The notes under the pieces were generated by a model. It ran no database searches. It was given only the letters and a program-made list of their open reading frames with translations, and had not been told where the DNA came from. Position numbers and translations under genes: made by a program. 64,000 nucleotides of DNA. Origin: Azospirillaceae bacterium (GTDB lineage: Bacteria > Pseudomonadota > Alphaproteobacteria > Azospirillales > Azospirillaceae). Below are positions 18,673 through 29,302 of this stretch, in pieces (within the stretch, counting starts at the first letter, position 1; every line of letters begins with the position of its first letter). The stretch lies in contig JARLIO010000034.1 of the NCBI GenBank assembly GCA_031291675.1, positions 558,001 to 622,000 of the forward strand. The letters are read 5' to 3'.

Positions 18673-19860
18673 TCACGGCGCGCCCTCCACCAGCCAGGAT
18701 AGTTTCTTGCCGATAGCCTGGACGGTACCGGCTTCGGGCACGGTGGCGCCGGCCAGCAGATCGACCCGTTCGACCGGCGCATCGGGACGCTCGATCATCA
18801 ACTGGCCGACGACATCGCCCCGATGGATCGGGGCCGCCACCGGGGCCTGGTAACGGACCACCAGATGAAGACCGGCGCGGCTGTCGGGCGGCATCGTGAC
18901 CGCGACCTCATGGGCGGTGACGAGCGGGACCTGCGCGTCGCGTCCCATCCAGACGGGCGCCTGATCGACAACCGCGCCGGCCGAGAGCAGATGGTAGGTT
19001 TGGAACTCACGCCAACCCCAGTCCAGCAACCGCGTCGGTTCTTCGGCACGAGTCAGTTTCGAGGGCAGGCCATTGACCACCAACACCAAGCGGCGACCAT
19101 CGCGCTCGCCCGATGCCGTCAAGCCATAGCCGCCGATCTCGGTGTGACCGGTCTTGATGCCATCAATGCCGGGATCGCGTTGCAGCAGCGGATTGGTATT
19201 GGCTTGGACGACGCCATTCCAACTGATCCGCGCTTCGGAATCATAGTGATAATATTGCGGATAATCCTGCAGCAGGCTTTCGGCCAGCAGCGCCAGATCA
19301 TGGGCGGTCGTATAATGATTGGGATCGGGCCAACCGCTGGCATCGGCGAAATGGGTCCGCGTCATGCCCAGCGCCTCGGCCTCGGTATTCATCATCTCGA
19401 CGAAAGCGGCTTCGGAACCGGCGACACCCTCGGCCAGGGCGACGGCGGCATCATTGCCCGAAGGGACCAGCAGACCCCGCAGCAGGTCTTCAACCCGGAC
19501 CATGCTGCCGCTCTTGAGAAACATCCGCGATCCGCCCATCGCCGCGGCGCGGGCGCTGACCGGCAGCAGGGTGTCGAGCGTCAGGCGATGGCTGGCGAGA
19601 GCGGCGTAGACCAGCCGTGCCGTCATCATCTTGGTCATTGAGGACGGCGCCATGCGCTGCTCGCCGTTCTTGTCCAGCAACACCGTATCGGTGGACAGAT
19701 CGACCAGAAAGGCCTGGCGGGCGGTGACCTCCGGGACCGTGGCCGCCGCCTCTCGGGCACCACCGGTCAGGGTCGCGGCACCGGCAAGGACCATCACCAG
19801 GGCCATGGCCAGGGCCATGGTGGGTCGCAATCGGGCCTGTCGGGTCGGGGAGATCGCCAT
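18673..19860 (-). CDS. D-alanyl-D-alanine carboxypeptidase (S11, DacA/PBP5-like)
   Basis: The three active-site motifs of serine D,D-carboxypeptidases are present: SMTK (Ser74, Lys77 from this start), SGN in VPSGNDAAV, and KTG in GIKTGHTE. A C-terminal beta-rich PBP5-type domain follows. The start at 19860 gives a clean signal peptide (MALAMALVMVLAGAATL, cleavage near AAA40); in-frame starts at 19905 and 19914 would put 15-18 extra residues before it, and none has a clear ribosome site. The enzyme trims the terminal D-Ala of peptidoglycan stem peptides in the periplasm. No C-terminal amphipathic anchor is obvious. Confidence 0.9.
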   Translation of the reverse strand: MAISPTRQARLRPTMALAMALVMVLAGAATLTGGAREAAATVPEVTARQAFLVDLSTDTVLLDKNGEQRMAPSSMTKMMTARLVYAALASHRLTLDTLLPVSARAAAMGGSRMFLKSGSMVRVEDLLRGLLVPSGNDAAVALAEGVAGSEAAFVEMMNTEAEALGMTRTHFADASGWPDPNHYTTAHDLALLAESLLQDYPQYYHYDSEARISWNGVVQANTNPLLQRDPGIDGIKTGHTEIGGYGLTASGERDGRRLVLVVNGLPSKLTRAEEPTRLLDWGWREFQTYHLLSAGAVVDQAPVWMGRDAQVPLVTAHEVAVTMPPDSRAGLHLVVRYQAPVAAPIHRGDVVGQLMIERPDAPVERVDLLAGATVPEAGTVQAIGKKLSWLVEGAP

Positions 19861-20098
19861 TCGGGGACGGCGCCGGCGGCACCACAAAGGGAGCAGAACA
19901 CACATCAAGGTCAACGGGATCCAGACAGACCAAATAATCGCCCCGCTTTAGCACATCGCGCCGGCGGGCCCAACCCCGCCAAGGGCGCGCGGCGCCGCCG
20001 CCCGGCTTTTTGCCCATCACACAGTTCTCAGAAGCGACGGCGAACCGTGTATAATTGTCGCCACAGACCGGCGCCATGAAGCAAAGGAACCCGATGCC

Positions 20099-21304
20099 AT
20101 GACCGCGTCCACCAGCACCGGAACGGCCTTGCCCGCAACGGCCGTCCCGACAACAATCGTCGTCCCGCGGCTGCTGCTGATCGGCGGCGGCGCCGGCGTC
20201 CAACTCGGCGCAATCCTGAAGCAGATCGGCGTTTGCCGGCCGCTGGTCGTGACCGATCCTTTCATCCGGGATAGCGGCATTCTCGAACGGGTCGTTGGCC
20301 CCCTGCGCGCTGCCGGCCTCGATATCGGGATTTTCGCCGACACCGTTCCCGATCCGACGACCGACGCGGTTGACGCGGGTGCCGTGCAATTGCGTGCCGG
20401 CGGGTTCGACAGTCTGATCGCCCTGGGCGGTGGATCCCCGATCGACACCGCCAAGGCGATGTCGATCCTCGGCGCCAACCGCGGCGTGCTGCGCGACTAC
20501 AAGGTGCCGAACCCCATTCCTCACCGCGGTGTTCCGGTGATCGCGATCCCGACGACGGCCGGAACCGGGTCGGAGGTCACGCGCTTTACCGTGATCACCG
20601 ACAGTGCCTCCGACGAAAAAATGCTGATCGCCGGCCTGACCGTCGTCCCCGAGGTCGCGATCGTCGATTACGAATTGACCCTGACGATGCCCTGGCGCCT
20701 GACCGCCGACACCGGGATCGACAGCCTGACCCACGCGATCGAGGCCTATGTCAGCCGCAAGGCCAGCCCCTTCACCGACACGCTGGCCCTGGCGGCAATG
20801 GCGCGGATTGCCCGTCATCTGCGAACCGCGTGTACCCAGCCCGACAATCGCGAAGCCCGCGAACAGATGATGCTGGGGGCGACCCAGGCCGGCATGGCCT
20901 TTTCCAACGCGTCGGTCGCACTGGTGCATGGCATGAGCCGCCCGATCGGCGCCCATTTCCACGTGCCGCACGGGCTCAGCAACGCGATGCTGCTGCCCAC
21001 GGTCACAGCCTTTTCGCTGCCGGCGGCGCGTGACCGCTACGCCGCCTGCGCCCGGGCGATGGGCATCCACCAGGACGAAAGCAATGCCGCCGCGGCATCG
21101 TTGGCCCTGATCGAAGCGCTGCAGCGCCTCAATGCCGACCTCAAGGTGCCCAGCCCGCAGGCCTACGGTATCGATCGGGATCGCTATGAGCGGCTGATTC
21201 CGCTGATGACGGAACAGGCCCTGGCCTCGGGATCGCCCGCCAACAATCCCCGGGTTCCAAGCCGCGAAGACATTGCCGTGCTTTATCGCCAAGCCTATGT
21301 CTGA
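20099..21304 (+). CDS. Iron-containing alcohol dehydrogenase
   Basis: 401 residues of the group III (Fe-ADH) family. Nucleotide-binding GGGSPIDTAKA and the PTTAGTGSEVT motif are intact. Metal ligands are recognisable in DTGIDSLTHAIEAY (Asp, His) and in HGMSRPIGAHFHVPHG (two His). It should oxidise an alcohol or reduce an aldehyde with NAD(P). It is convergent with the sugar operon and next to its last gene, so it may handle an aldehyde from that pathway, such as a short hydroxyaldehyde; that link is inference. The upstream gene is a carboxypeptidase on the other strand. Confidence 0.92.
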   Translation: MTASTSTGTALPATAVPTTIVVPRLLLIGGGAGVQLGAILKQIGVCRPLVVTDPFIRDSGILERVVGPLRAAGLDIGIFADTVPDPTTDAVDAGAVQLRAGGFDSLIALGGGSPIDTAKAMSILGANRGVLRDYKVPNPIPHRGVPVIAIPTTAGTGSEVTRFTVITDSASDEKMLIAGLTVVPEVAIVDYELTLTMPWRLTADTGIDSLTHAIEAYVSRKASPFTDTLALAAMARIARHLRTACTQPDNREAREQMMLGATQAGMAFSNASVALVHGMSRPIGAHFHVPHGLSNAMLLPTVTAFSLPAARDRYAACARAMGIHQDESNAAAASLALIEALQRLNADLKVPSPQAYGIDRDRYERLIPLMTEQALASGSPANNPRVPSREDIAVLYRQAYV

Positions 21305-21417
21305 TCATGGCGCCGCGCCGGTGGCACGGTCACGCGGCCCGCACGCGGGTCAGGAACGCGACGACAACGGTTTGGGGGACCGGAATGGAGTCCCTGCCCC
21401 CACAGGCCGCAAGGGTT

Positions 21418-22182
21418 CTACCAGCAGCAGAAGCCACCATCGACCAACAGATCGACGCCCGTGACAAAGGATGCCGCGCGGCTCACCAGGAAAACCGCCG
21501 GACCGACCATCTCTTCGACTTCGGCCATGCGGCCCAACGGCGTGTCCGCCTCGAATTGCTTACGCTGATCGGCGACTTCGGGACGGATATTCATCGGGGT
21601 CAGGGTGTAGCCCGGGCTGATCGCATTGACGCGAATCCCGAGACGGCTCCATTCCATCGCCAGGCTCTTGGTCAGATGGATCACGCCTGCCTTGGACGCA
21701 TTATAGTGGATCTGCAACAGGCCGCGATTGACGATGCTGCCGGACATTGAGGCAATATTGACGATCGCCCCTTTGTGACGGGGCAGCATGACTTTTGCTT
21801 CCGCCTGGCATGACAGAAAGACACCGGTCAGATTGACATCGATGACTTTCTGCCATTGCTCCTGCGACATCGTCACCGCGGGTGCCGCATTGGCAATGCC
21901 GGCGCAATTGACCGCTGTGGATAGCGGCCCAAGGTCGCTTTCGATCCGGGCAACGGCAGCATCAAGATCAGCGACACGGGTCACATCGCCAGTCACCGCG
22001 AGCGCTTTGCGGCCGAGCGCGGCAATGCGCGCCGTGGTCTGCGCCAACCCCTCGCTGGTCGGCATGTCGAAGCAGGCCACATTGGCGCCCGCCTCGGCCA
22101 GGCCGATGGCAATCCGCTGACCGATACCACTGCCGGCGCCCGTAACCAGGGCGACCTCGCCCGTCAAATCGAACAAACCCAT
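21418..22182 (-). CDS. Short-chain dehydrogenase/reductase (last gene of sugar operon)
   Basis: 254 residues of the classical SDR type. The cofactor motif GAGSGIGQ, the NCAG segment, catalytic Ser (SMSGS) and YNASK are all present, and the C-terminus ends in VTGVDLLVDGG. It is most like gluconate, polyol or sugar dehydrogenases of the family. It follows the ABC ATPase gene by 50 bases on the same strand and so belongs to the seven-gene operon. It probably interconverts a polyol and a ketose or a related sugar alcohol using NAD(P). Confidence 0.9.
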   Translation of the reverse strand: MGLFDLTGEVALVTGAGSGIGQRIAIGLAEAGANVACFDMPTSEGLAQTTARIAALGRKALAVTGDVTRVADLDAAVARIESDLGPLSTAVNCAGIANAAPAVTMSQEQWQKVIDVNLTGVFLSCQAEAKVMLPRHKGAIVNIASMSGSIVNRGLLQIHYNASKAGVIHLTKSLAMEWSRLGIRVNAISPGYTLTPMNIRPEVADQRKQFEADTPLGRMAEVEEMVGPAVFLVSRAASFVTGVDLLVDGGFCCW

Positions 22183-22232
22183 TTCATTTCCTCCAGCAAT
22201 TTGTTTTATGGGGAACAGATCGATGGAAGGCG

Positions 22233-23765
22233 TCAGCTCGTCGCCAATTCCATCACGGCGACATGACTGGCGTCCCGGCGGTCAAGCAGACCGCGCTGCT
22301 GTCCCCGACTGAGCACCAGAACCCGATGCGACAGGCCCAGCACCTCTTCCAGGTCGGAACTGACGACGACCACGGCCATGCCGGTGCGCGCCAATTCGGC
22401 GATCACGGTGTAAATCGCGGCGCGCGCGCCGACATCGATGCCGCGCGTCGGTTCATCAAGAATGAAAACCTTGGGATTGCGCGACACCCATTTGGCGATC
22501 ACCACTTTTTGCTGATTGCCACCGGACAGGCTGGCAATCTTCTGGCCGGGCGTACCCTTGATACCCATGCGACGGATCGCCTGGGCGGTAAACGCGCGGA
22601 CCCTGCCCGGCAGAACCCACGATCCCGACTGCATCAGATCGAAATTGCCGAACGCCATATTGTCGGCCAGACTATGTTGAACAATCAGGCCTTGTTGTTT
22701 GCGGTTCTCGGGAACCATCACCATGCCGGCGTCGATCGCATCGCGGGGACCGCGCAGACGCAACGGCACACCGTCCAGCAGAACAGCGCCACTGGCCAGC
22801 GGGTCAGCGCCGGTGATCGCGCGCACCAGTTCGGTACGCCCAGCCCCAACGATTCCGGCGATACCGACGATTTCGCCGGCATGGACAGAAAAGCTGACGT
22901 CACGGAACGCGCCGGTTGGCGACGTCACGTTCCGCACGGTCAGAACTTCCCGCTCCTGCGGCGGCGCGATTTCCGGGAAGATCCGATCAACCGACCGGCC
23001 GACCATTTCCTCGACCAACTGCTTTTCCGGAAGCTGCGCGGTATCGTGGGCCGAAACCAGCGCGCCATCGCGCAACACAGCGATCCGATCGGCGATCCGC
23101 GCGATCTCCTCCAGCCGGTGGCTGATATAAATGAATGAATATCCCTCGGCCCGCAACTTGGTGATCTGCGAGAACAGACGATCGGTCTCCGCGCCCCCCA
23201 GCGCCGCCGTCGGCTCATCCAGGATCAACAACTTGGAATTGAGTGTCAGCGCCTTGGCGATTTCGACCTGCTGCTGGGCGGCAACCTGGAGTGTCCGGAG
23301 CCGTTGCGTTGGCGGGATGTCCAGACCCAACCGGGCCAATTGCCGGGCCGCCAGACGATTCATCAGGTGCCGATCGACCCGACCGTTCCTCATCGGCAGC
23401 CTTCCGACAAAGACGTTCTCGGCGATCGACAAATCGGGCAACAGCCGCAGTTCCTGATGGATCAGGCCAATTCCGGCCTCCAGCGCGTCGGAGGGCGACT
23501 GCGGCGCATAAGCCTTGCCCTGCCAACGCATGCTGCCCCGCGTCGGCTGAATCAATCCCGCGATAATCGAGGAAAGCGTTGACTTGCCCGCCCCATTCTC
23601 CCCCAGCAGGGCCACGACCTCACCGGGACGAACATCGAGATCGATGTCGTGGAGAACCGCGACCCCGAAGAATTCCTTGCTGATCCCGCGGACCGAGAGT
23701 CCCGGACCAGACGGCTCCACCGGATTGACGACCGGCGATGTTGTCGCCTGTGCTGTCTTGCTCAT
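22233..23765 (-). CDS. Sugar ABC transporter, double ATPase subunit (RbsA-like)
   Basis: 510 residues with two ABC domains, as in RbsA/XylG/MglA. The first has Walker A GENGAGKST, a QVAAQQQVEIAKAL signature region and Walker B LLILDEPTAALGG. The second has a degenerate P-loop (GIVGAGRTE), signature LSGGNQQKV and FILDEPTRGIDVGA. Only the first Walker A is canonical, which is normal for this family. It energises import with the permease and binding protein in the same operon. Confidence 0.95.
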   Translation of the reverse strand: MSKTAQATTSPVVNPVEPSGPGLSVRGISKEFFGVAVLHDIDLDVRPGEVVALLGENGAGKSTLSSIIAGLIQPTRGSMRWQGKAYAPQSPSDALEAGIGLIHQELRLLPDLSIAENVFVGRLPMRNGRVDRHLMNRLAARQLARLGLDIPPTQRLRTLQVAAQQQVEIAKALTLNSKLLILDEPTAALGGAETDRLFSQITKLRAEGYSFIYISHRLEEIARIADRIAVLRDGALVSAHDTAQLPEKQLVEEMVGRSVDRIFPEIAPPQEREVLTVRNVTSPTGAFRDVSFSVHAGEIVGIAGIVGAGRTELVRAITGADPLASGAVLLDGVPLRLRGPRDAIDAGMVMVPENRKQQGLIVQHSLADNMAFGNFDLMQSGSWVLPGRVRAFTAQAIRRMGIKGTPGQKIASLSGGNQQKVVIAKWVSRNPKVFILDEPTRGIDVGARAAIYTVIAELARTGMAVVVVSSDLEEVLGLSHRVLVLSRGQQRGLLDRRDASHVAVMELATS

Positions 23766-23825
23766 GCGCTGCCGTCCCTCAATCGCCAGGCCGAAACACC
23801 GGCCCCATCCTATTCTGCGTGCCTA

Positions 23826-23849
23826 CGGGCCGGCAGGTGCGCCGGCCCG
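23826..23849 (-). repeat. Hairpin between binding-protein and ATPase genes
   Basis: CGGGCCGGC at 23826-23834 pairs perfectly with GCCGGCCCG at 23841-23849 around a 6-base loop, 15 bases after the binding-protein stop. There is no T tract. Such hairpins after periplasmic-binding-protein genes commonly protect the upstream mRNA so that this subunit is made in excess. Confidence 0.6.
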
Positions 23850-23863
23850 CGGTTCCTAACGGA

Positions 23864-24805
23864 TCACGGATGCTTTTCGATAAACGGCGCGGCATTGTCC
23901 TTTGTGGTCAACTGGGCCTGCTGCAACTGTTCCTTGGGGACCGTCTTGCCCGCGACCAGGTCCAGGGCGGACTGCACGGCCATGCGGCCCATCAGTTGGG
24001 TCTGCTGGGTCATCGTGGCTTCCAGGATGCCATCGCGTACCGCCTTCAAGCCGGCGACGTCGCCGTCGAAGCCAACAACAATGACCTTATGGTCGGGATT
24101 GGCCACCTTCACCGCGTGCGCCGCACCCATGGCCAGGGCATCGGCCCGGCCAAAGAACACGTCGAGCTGCGGATTTCGCTGCAACATGTCCTGGGCGATG
24201 GAAAAGCCTTCGTCCTGCATCCACATGTTGCTGGCCTGCTTGGCAACGACTTTCAATCCCGGACATTGGGCGACGGCCTCACTGAAGCCCTTGTCCCGAT
24301 CCATTTCCGGGGTGGTGCCAAGCTGACCCTGGACGATACCGATATTGCCCTTGCCCCCCGTCACCTTGCAGACATAGTCGCCCAAGGTCCGGGCTGCGGA
24401 GACGCTGTCCGTGGCGATGAAGGTATCGGCGGGTGCGTCCGGCGGGTTGCGGTCGACGGCGACAACCGGAATGCCCGCGGCCTTGGCCGCCTTGATCGGG
24501 ACACTGGCGGCGGTGGCACCGGCGGGGATGTAGATCAGCGCCGAGATATTGCGCGTGATCAGGTCCTGGATCTGGTTCACCTGGGTCGCGGCATCACCCT
24601 TGGCATCAACGGTCACCACCTCGATGCCCCGCCTCTTGCCTTCGGCTTCAACAGACTGCTTGATCTGATTGAAAAAATCGGCCTGAAGATTGGCGACCGC
24701 CAAACCGAGCGTGACCTTCTTGTCCTGGGCCATCGCCTGTGAGGCGAACACCGTGGCAGCCGCAAGGGCGATCGCCGAAGCAACAACCTTAAACTTTGTA
24801 GACAT
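23864..24805 (-). CDS. Sugar ABC transporter periplasmic binding protein (RbsB-like)
   Basis: 313 residues with a signal peptide of about 26 residues ending ASQAMAQ. The mature part is a type I periplasmic binding protein of the ribose/galactose class: VTLGLAVANLQADFFNQIK, IPVVAVDRNPPDAPA, and VVGFDGDVAGLKAVRDG, where the Asp is a typical ligand contact. The family binds pentoses, hexoses and polyols; residues visible here do not settle which. It lies between the permease and ATPase genes, an order different from rbsDACB. Confidence 0.95.
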   Translation of the reverse strand: MSTKFKVVASAIALAAATVFASQAMAQDKKVTLGLAVANLQADFFNQIKQSVEAEGKRRGIEVVTVDAKGDAATQVNQIQDLITRNISALIYIPAGATAASVPIKAAKAAGIPVVAVDRNPPDAPADTFIATDSVSAARTLGDYVCKVTGGKGNIGIVQGQLGTTPEMDRDKGFSEAVAQCPGLKVVAKQASNMWMQDEGFSIAQDMLQRNPQLDVFFGRADALAMGAAHAVKVANPDHKVIVVGFDGDVAGLKAVRDGILEATMTQQTQLMGRMAVQSALDLVAGKTVPKEQLQQAQLTTKDNAAPFIEKHP

Positions 24806-24916
24806 GACGCTTCCTCCCGATTACTCAGATCTTGATTGGTACATTGATCTCTGGTCCCTGTTTCGGGACGTTCAGAGCCGGCCTCGTTGCTGTTTCTTAC
24901 GGAAAGCTTCCTCCCT

Positions 24917-25915
24917 CTATCGGTTGCGGCGCCCGAGCGTGTCGAAGGTGACCGCTCCGGCCACGACGACGCCGATAATGATCTGTTGGACGAAGGGTGA
25001 GACGCCGACCAGGTTGAGACCGTTGTGCAGCGTTCCGATGATCAGGACGCCGACCACGGTTCCCGCGATGCCGCCGACACCGCCGTTGAGACTGGCGCCG
25101 CCAATCACGACCGCGGCGATGGCATCAAGCTCGTAACCCAGCCCGGCACTCGGCTGTGACGAGTCGAGCCGCGAAGCCAGAGCCACCGCCGCGACGCCAC
25201 ACAAAACGCCGCACCCGGTATAGACCAGCAGGGTTACGGTGCGCACCGGGATGCCGGCCAGACGCGCCACCTCGGAGCTGCCGCCGATGGCGTACAGATT
25301 GCGCCCACCAGCCCGGAAGGTCATGTACGCCCCGGCGATGATGACGAGAACCACCACCAGCGCCACGGTCAGCGAAAGGAAACCGAAATGGCGCACCGTC
25401 GACAGACGGGTAAACCAGTCCGGATAACCGACGATTTGCTGGCCATCGGTCAGGATATTGGCCATGCCGCGCGCAACCGACATCACGGCGAGCGTCGCAA
25501 TGAACGCTGGCAACCGGGCCCGCGTGACCAGAAGCCCGGAGACCGCACCGCAGACACCACCGACAACGATGGCGGCCACGATGCACAGCACCAGGGGCAC
25601 GTCGTAGTCCTGATTGAGCCAGCCCATCACCATCATCGAGAAGGCGAGCACCGAGCCAACGGACAGATCGATACCGCCGACGACGATGACCGCCGTCATG
25701 CCGATCGAAACGATGCCGAGCACCGTGACCTGATCGAGTACATTCAACGCGTTGCGCAATGACAGAAAATACGGCGACGCCAGCGAAAAGCCTACTCCCA
25801 GCAGGACCAGGCCAATCAGCGGGCCCGTGGCTCCCCCCAATGACGCCGGCCAGGCGACACGCCGTCGCGCTGACGGCGGTGCTGTATTCCTCATCCCTTC
25901 AAGTCTCGCGTTCAT
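24917..25915 (-). CDS. Sugar ABC transporter permease (RbsC-like)
   Basis: About 332 residues with roughly eight to ten hydrophobic segments and the family hallmarks VGGIDLSVGSVLAFS near the start and GYELDAIAAVVIGGASLNGG near the end. I chose ATG 25915, with AGAGGA 7 bases upstream; the frame is open further up but would overlap the kinase gene. It forms the membrane channel with the RbsA-like ATPase. The operon order is kinase, permease, binding protein, ATPase. Confidence 0.93.
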   Translation of the reverse strand: MNARLEGMRNTAPPSARRRVAWPASLGGATGPLIGLVLLGVGFSLASPYFLSLRNALNVLDQVTVLGIVSIGMTAVIVVGGIDLSVGSVLAFSMMVMGWLNQDYDVPLVLCIVAAIVVGGVCGAVSGLLVTRARLPAFIATLAVMSVARGMANILTDGQQIVGYPDWFTRLSTVRHFGFLSLTVALVVVLVIIAGAYMTFRAGGRNLYAIGGSSEVARLAGIPVRTVTLLVYTGCGVLCGVAAVALASRLDSSQPSAGLGYELDAIAAVVIGGASLNGGVGGIAGTVVGVLIIGTLHNGLNLVGVSPFVQQIIIGVVVAGAVTFDTLGRRNR

Positions 25916-25947
25916 CCCCGGTCCTCTCATCTTGTTTTTTTGCTGGA

Positions 25948-27408
25948 CTAGGCCCGGGCCCGGGAAATCGCCGCCAACCACGCGCGGCGTTTCTCGACCC
26001 GGCTGGCCTCATCGCGGCGCGGATTGAAGGGGTCGAACGCGCGGCTCAACGCCGTCAGATCATCCCAGGACCACAGGCCGGCGGACAAACCGGCCAGATG
26101 CGCCACGCCCAACGCGGACAATTCGGTGGTATGCGAACGCAGCACCAGACGATCGATCAGGTCGGCCTGGTTTTGCATCAGCGCGTCATTGCGGGTCGGC
26201 CCGCCATCAACGCACAACGCGTCGATCCGGCCCACGCTGCGGTCGATCGCTTCGACCAGATCGGCGACCTGTTGGATGATGGAATCGAGCGCCGCCCGCG
26301 CCAATTCAGCGCGCCCGGTGCCCAGGGTGAATCCCGACAGCTGGGCGCAGGCTTTCTTTTCCCACCAGGGCGCCCCCAAACCACCGAAACCCGGCACCAG
26401 GATGACGCCCCCGCTATCGGCCTGATTGCCCAGCGTCGCCAGTTCCTGCGGTGACACGCCGAGAATGTCGGCCAACCATTTCAGGGTCGAGCCGGCGGAT
26501 CGAATATTGCCCTCGGCCGCTAGCGCCGGCTTGTCGAGCGATAGCGCCCAGGCAATCGTCAGGCACAGACCCGGGTCAAGATGCTCCGCTTCGCCGACCA
26601 ATCCCATCACCGACGATCCGGTTCCGTAGGTCGCCTTGACCTTGCCCGGTGTGAAGGCGCCGTGCGCAAACAAGGCGGCGTGGGAGTCACCCATGACAGC
26701 GCCGATTGGCGTGCCATCGCGCAGCGGCGCGAGCCCAGTGATTTTTGGAAACGGCCCGACCGACGAGACCACGCGGGGCAGCACCGAAGCGGGCACCTCG
26801 AACAGAGCCAGCAGATCCGGATCCCAATCCACCCGGCGGACATTGAGCAATTGGGTCCGCGAGGCATTGCCGGCTTCGGTCACATGGTCCCCGCCAAACC
26901 GGCTGAGAAACCACGAATCGATCGTGCCCAGGCAGATTTCCCCGGCCCGGGCGCGGCGGCGATCCGGGTCATAAGTATCGAGCAACCATTTGGCCTTGAG
27001 TGCCGAGAACATCGGATCGAGCGGCAAACCGCTGCGCTCGACAACCAGGCGGTCATTGTCGTCGCTGCACAAGGCCGCACAGGCCGCGACCGTCCGCTGA
27101 TCCTGCCAACTGATGACCGGGGAGATCGGATCACCGCTCCGGCGATCCCACATCACCAGCGATTCACGCTGGCTTGACAGGCCGACCGTCGCGACAGCCG
27201 ACGCATCCTGCCCCTCGAGGCAGGCCCGCACCGCCTGGTTCAAACTCCGCCAGATTTCATCCGCATCCTGATCAACCCAACCCGGCCTCACATGATGTTC
27301 CCCCAGCGGCGCACTCCCCCGGGCGACCACCTGTCCCCGCCTATCGACCAGAAGTGACTTGGTTGAACTGGTTCCCAGATCGATCGACAAGATCAATGGC
27401 TTGCTCAT
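25948..27408 (-). CDS. FGGY-family carbohydrate kinase
   Basis: 486 residues, full length for the FGGY family. The ATP-phosphate loop DLGTSSTKSLLVD is at the N-terminus, the second-domain adenosine segment FGGLGAPWW is near 345, and the catalytic base region lies around LCVDGGPTRNDALMQNQADL. It is most like xylulokinase-type enzymes in layout. It should phosphorylate the imported or oxidised sugar, probably a ketose, before transketolase. It starts 1 base after the transketolase C-subunit stop. Substrate not identifiable. Confidence 0.92.
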   Translation of the reverse strand: MSKPLILSIDLGTSSTKSLLVDRRGQVVARGSAPLGEHHVRPGWVDQDADEIWRSLNQAVRACLEGQDASAVATVGLSSQRESLVMWDRRSGDPISPVISWQDQRTVAACAALCSDDNDRLVVERSGLPLDPMFSALKAKWLLDTYDPDRRRARAGEICLGTIDSWFLSRFGGDHVTEAGNASRTQLLNVRRVDWDPDLLALFEVPASVLPRVVSSVGPFPKITGLAPLRDGTPIGAVMGDSHAALFAHGAFTPGKVKATYGTGSSVMGLVGEAEHLDPGLCLTIAWALSLDKPALAAEGNIRSAGSTLKWLADILGVSPQELATLGNQADSGGVILVPGFGGLGAPWWEKKACAQLSGFTLGTGRAELARAALDSIIQQVADLVEAIDRSVGRIDALCVDGGPTRNDALMQNQADLIDRLVLRSHTTELSALGVAHLAGLSAGLWSWDDLTALSRAFDPFNPRRDEASRVEKRRAWLAAISRARA

Positions 27409-27409
27409 C

Positions 27410-28362
27410 TTATCGCCTCATCAAGTCGATGGCCGCGCCGACAATGCCATCGCTGTTCAGCTTGAAATAATCCAAAAGGAATTCGACATTTCCTGTCGGC
27501 GCAAAATCCGTGACCCCGAGCAACCGCATCGGAACCGGATGCTCCTGCACAACCACCTCGGCGACGGCCGAGCCCAACCCGCCCCGCACCACGGCTTCCT
27601 CAACCGTGACGATCCGACCGGTCTCGCGGGCGGCGCGGATGATCGTTTCCTTGTCAATCGGTTGCACGGTCGACATGTTGATGATCCGCGCTTTGATCCC
27701 GATTTTTGCCAACGCTTCGGCCGCGGCCAGGGCACGAGCGACCATGACACCGGTCGCGATCACCGTGACGTCGCTGCCATCCCTCAACTGATCGGCCTGC
27801 CCGACGCGCAACGGCATACCCCTGGGTGTCACCTCAGGAACCTTGGTTCGGCCGATCCGCAGGAACACCGGGACGTTCGCCGTCGCGGCCCAGCGCACCG
27901 CATCGCGGGTCTGGGTGGGATCCGCCGGGACAATCAGGGTCAGACCGGCGATCGCGCGCAACCAGGGCAGATCCTCGACGGAATGGTGGGTCGGCCCCAA
28001 CTCGCCATAGGCCAGACCCGGGCTCATGCCACAAAGAACCACGGGATAGCCGCTGTAGGCGATGTCGGCCTTGATCTGCTCCAGCGCCCGGCCGGTCAGG
28101 AAGGGCGTCGCGGCGCAGACAAAGGGAATAAAACCACCATTGGACAGGCCGGCAGAGACGCCGATCATGTTCTGCTCGGCAATGCCGACATTGATCAGAC
28201 GATCGGGAAATTCCTTCTGGAAGGCCCCGAGATTGCTGGATCCAACCGAGTCATTGCACACAGCAACGATTTTTTCGTTCTCGCGGGCAAGATGCGTCAG
28301 CTCATCGGCGAATGCGACGCGGCAGTCGAACATTTGACTGTCATGGGAAGAGGCCCCGTCTT

Positions 28363-28366
<4 letters not shown>
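27410..28366 (-). CDS. Transketolase C-terminal subunit (split transketolase)
   Basis: About 318 residues covering the pyrimidine-binding and C-terminal domains of transketolase. The catalytic glutamate is in NVGIAEQNMIGVSAG, and the SYGELGPTHHSVED-like segment (AYGELGPTHHSVED) and VVTVEEAVVRGGLGSAV are conserved. The ATG at 28366 overlaps the stop of the N-subunit gene (ATGA), so the two halves are coupled; an upstream in-frame start at 28426 would lie within the N-subunit gene and is unlikely. Works only as a complex with the N subunit. Confidence 0.93.
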
Positions 28367-29247
<881 letters not shown>

Positions 29248-29270
29248 GCTCCGCACCACCATTCTCGTGT

Positions 29271-29302
29271 TGAATATTTATTCACTATCGGATCACTATT
29301 CA
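29271..29302. promoter_or_regulatory. Candidate operator for the SorC-type regulator
   Basis: TGAATA-TT-TATTCA at 29271-29284 is a perfect inverted repeat, and TATTCA recurs at 29297-29302, 18 bases on, both next to CACTAT. It lies about 25 bases upstream of the transketolase start, within an AT-rich divergent region that also serves the SorC-family gene. Site function is inferred. Confidence 0.45.

Noticed and set aside
19490-21292. Reverse open frame of 600 codons across the carboxypeptidase and alcohol dehydrogenase genes
   Set aside because: Spans two real genes in other frames; composition is shadow-like.
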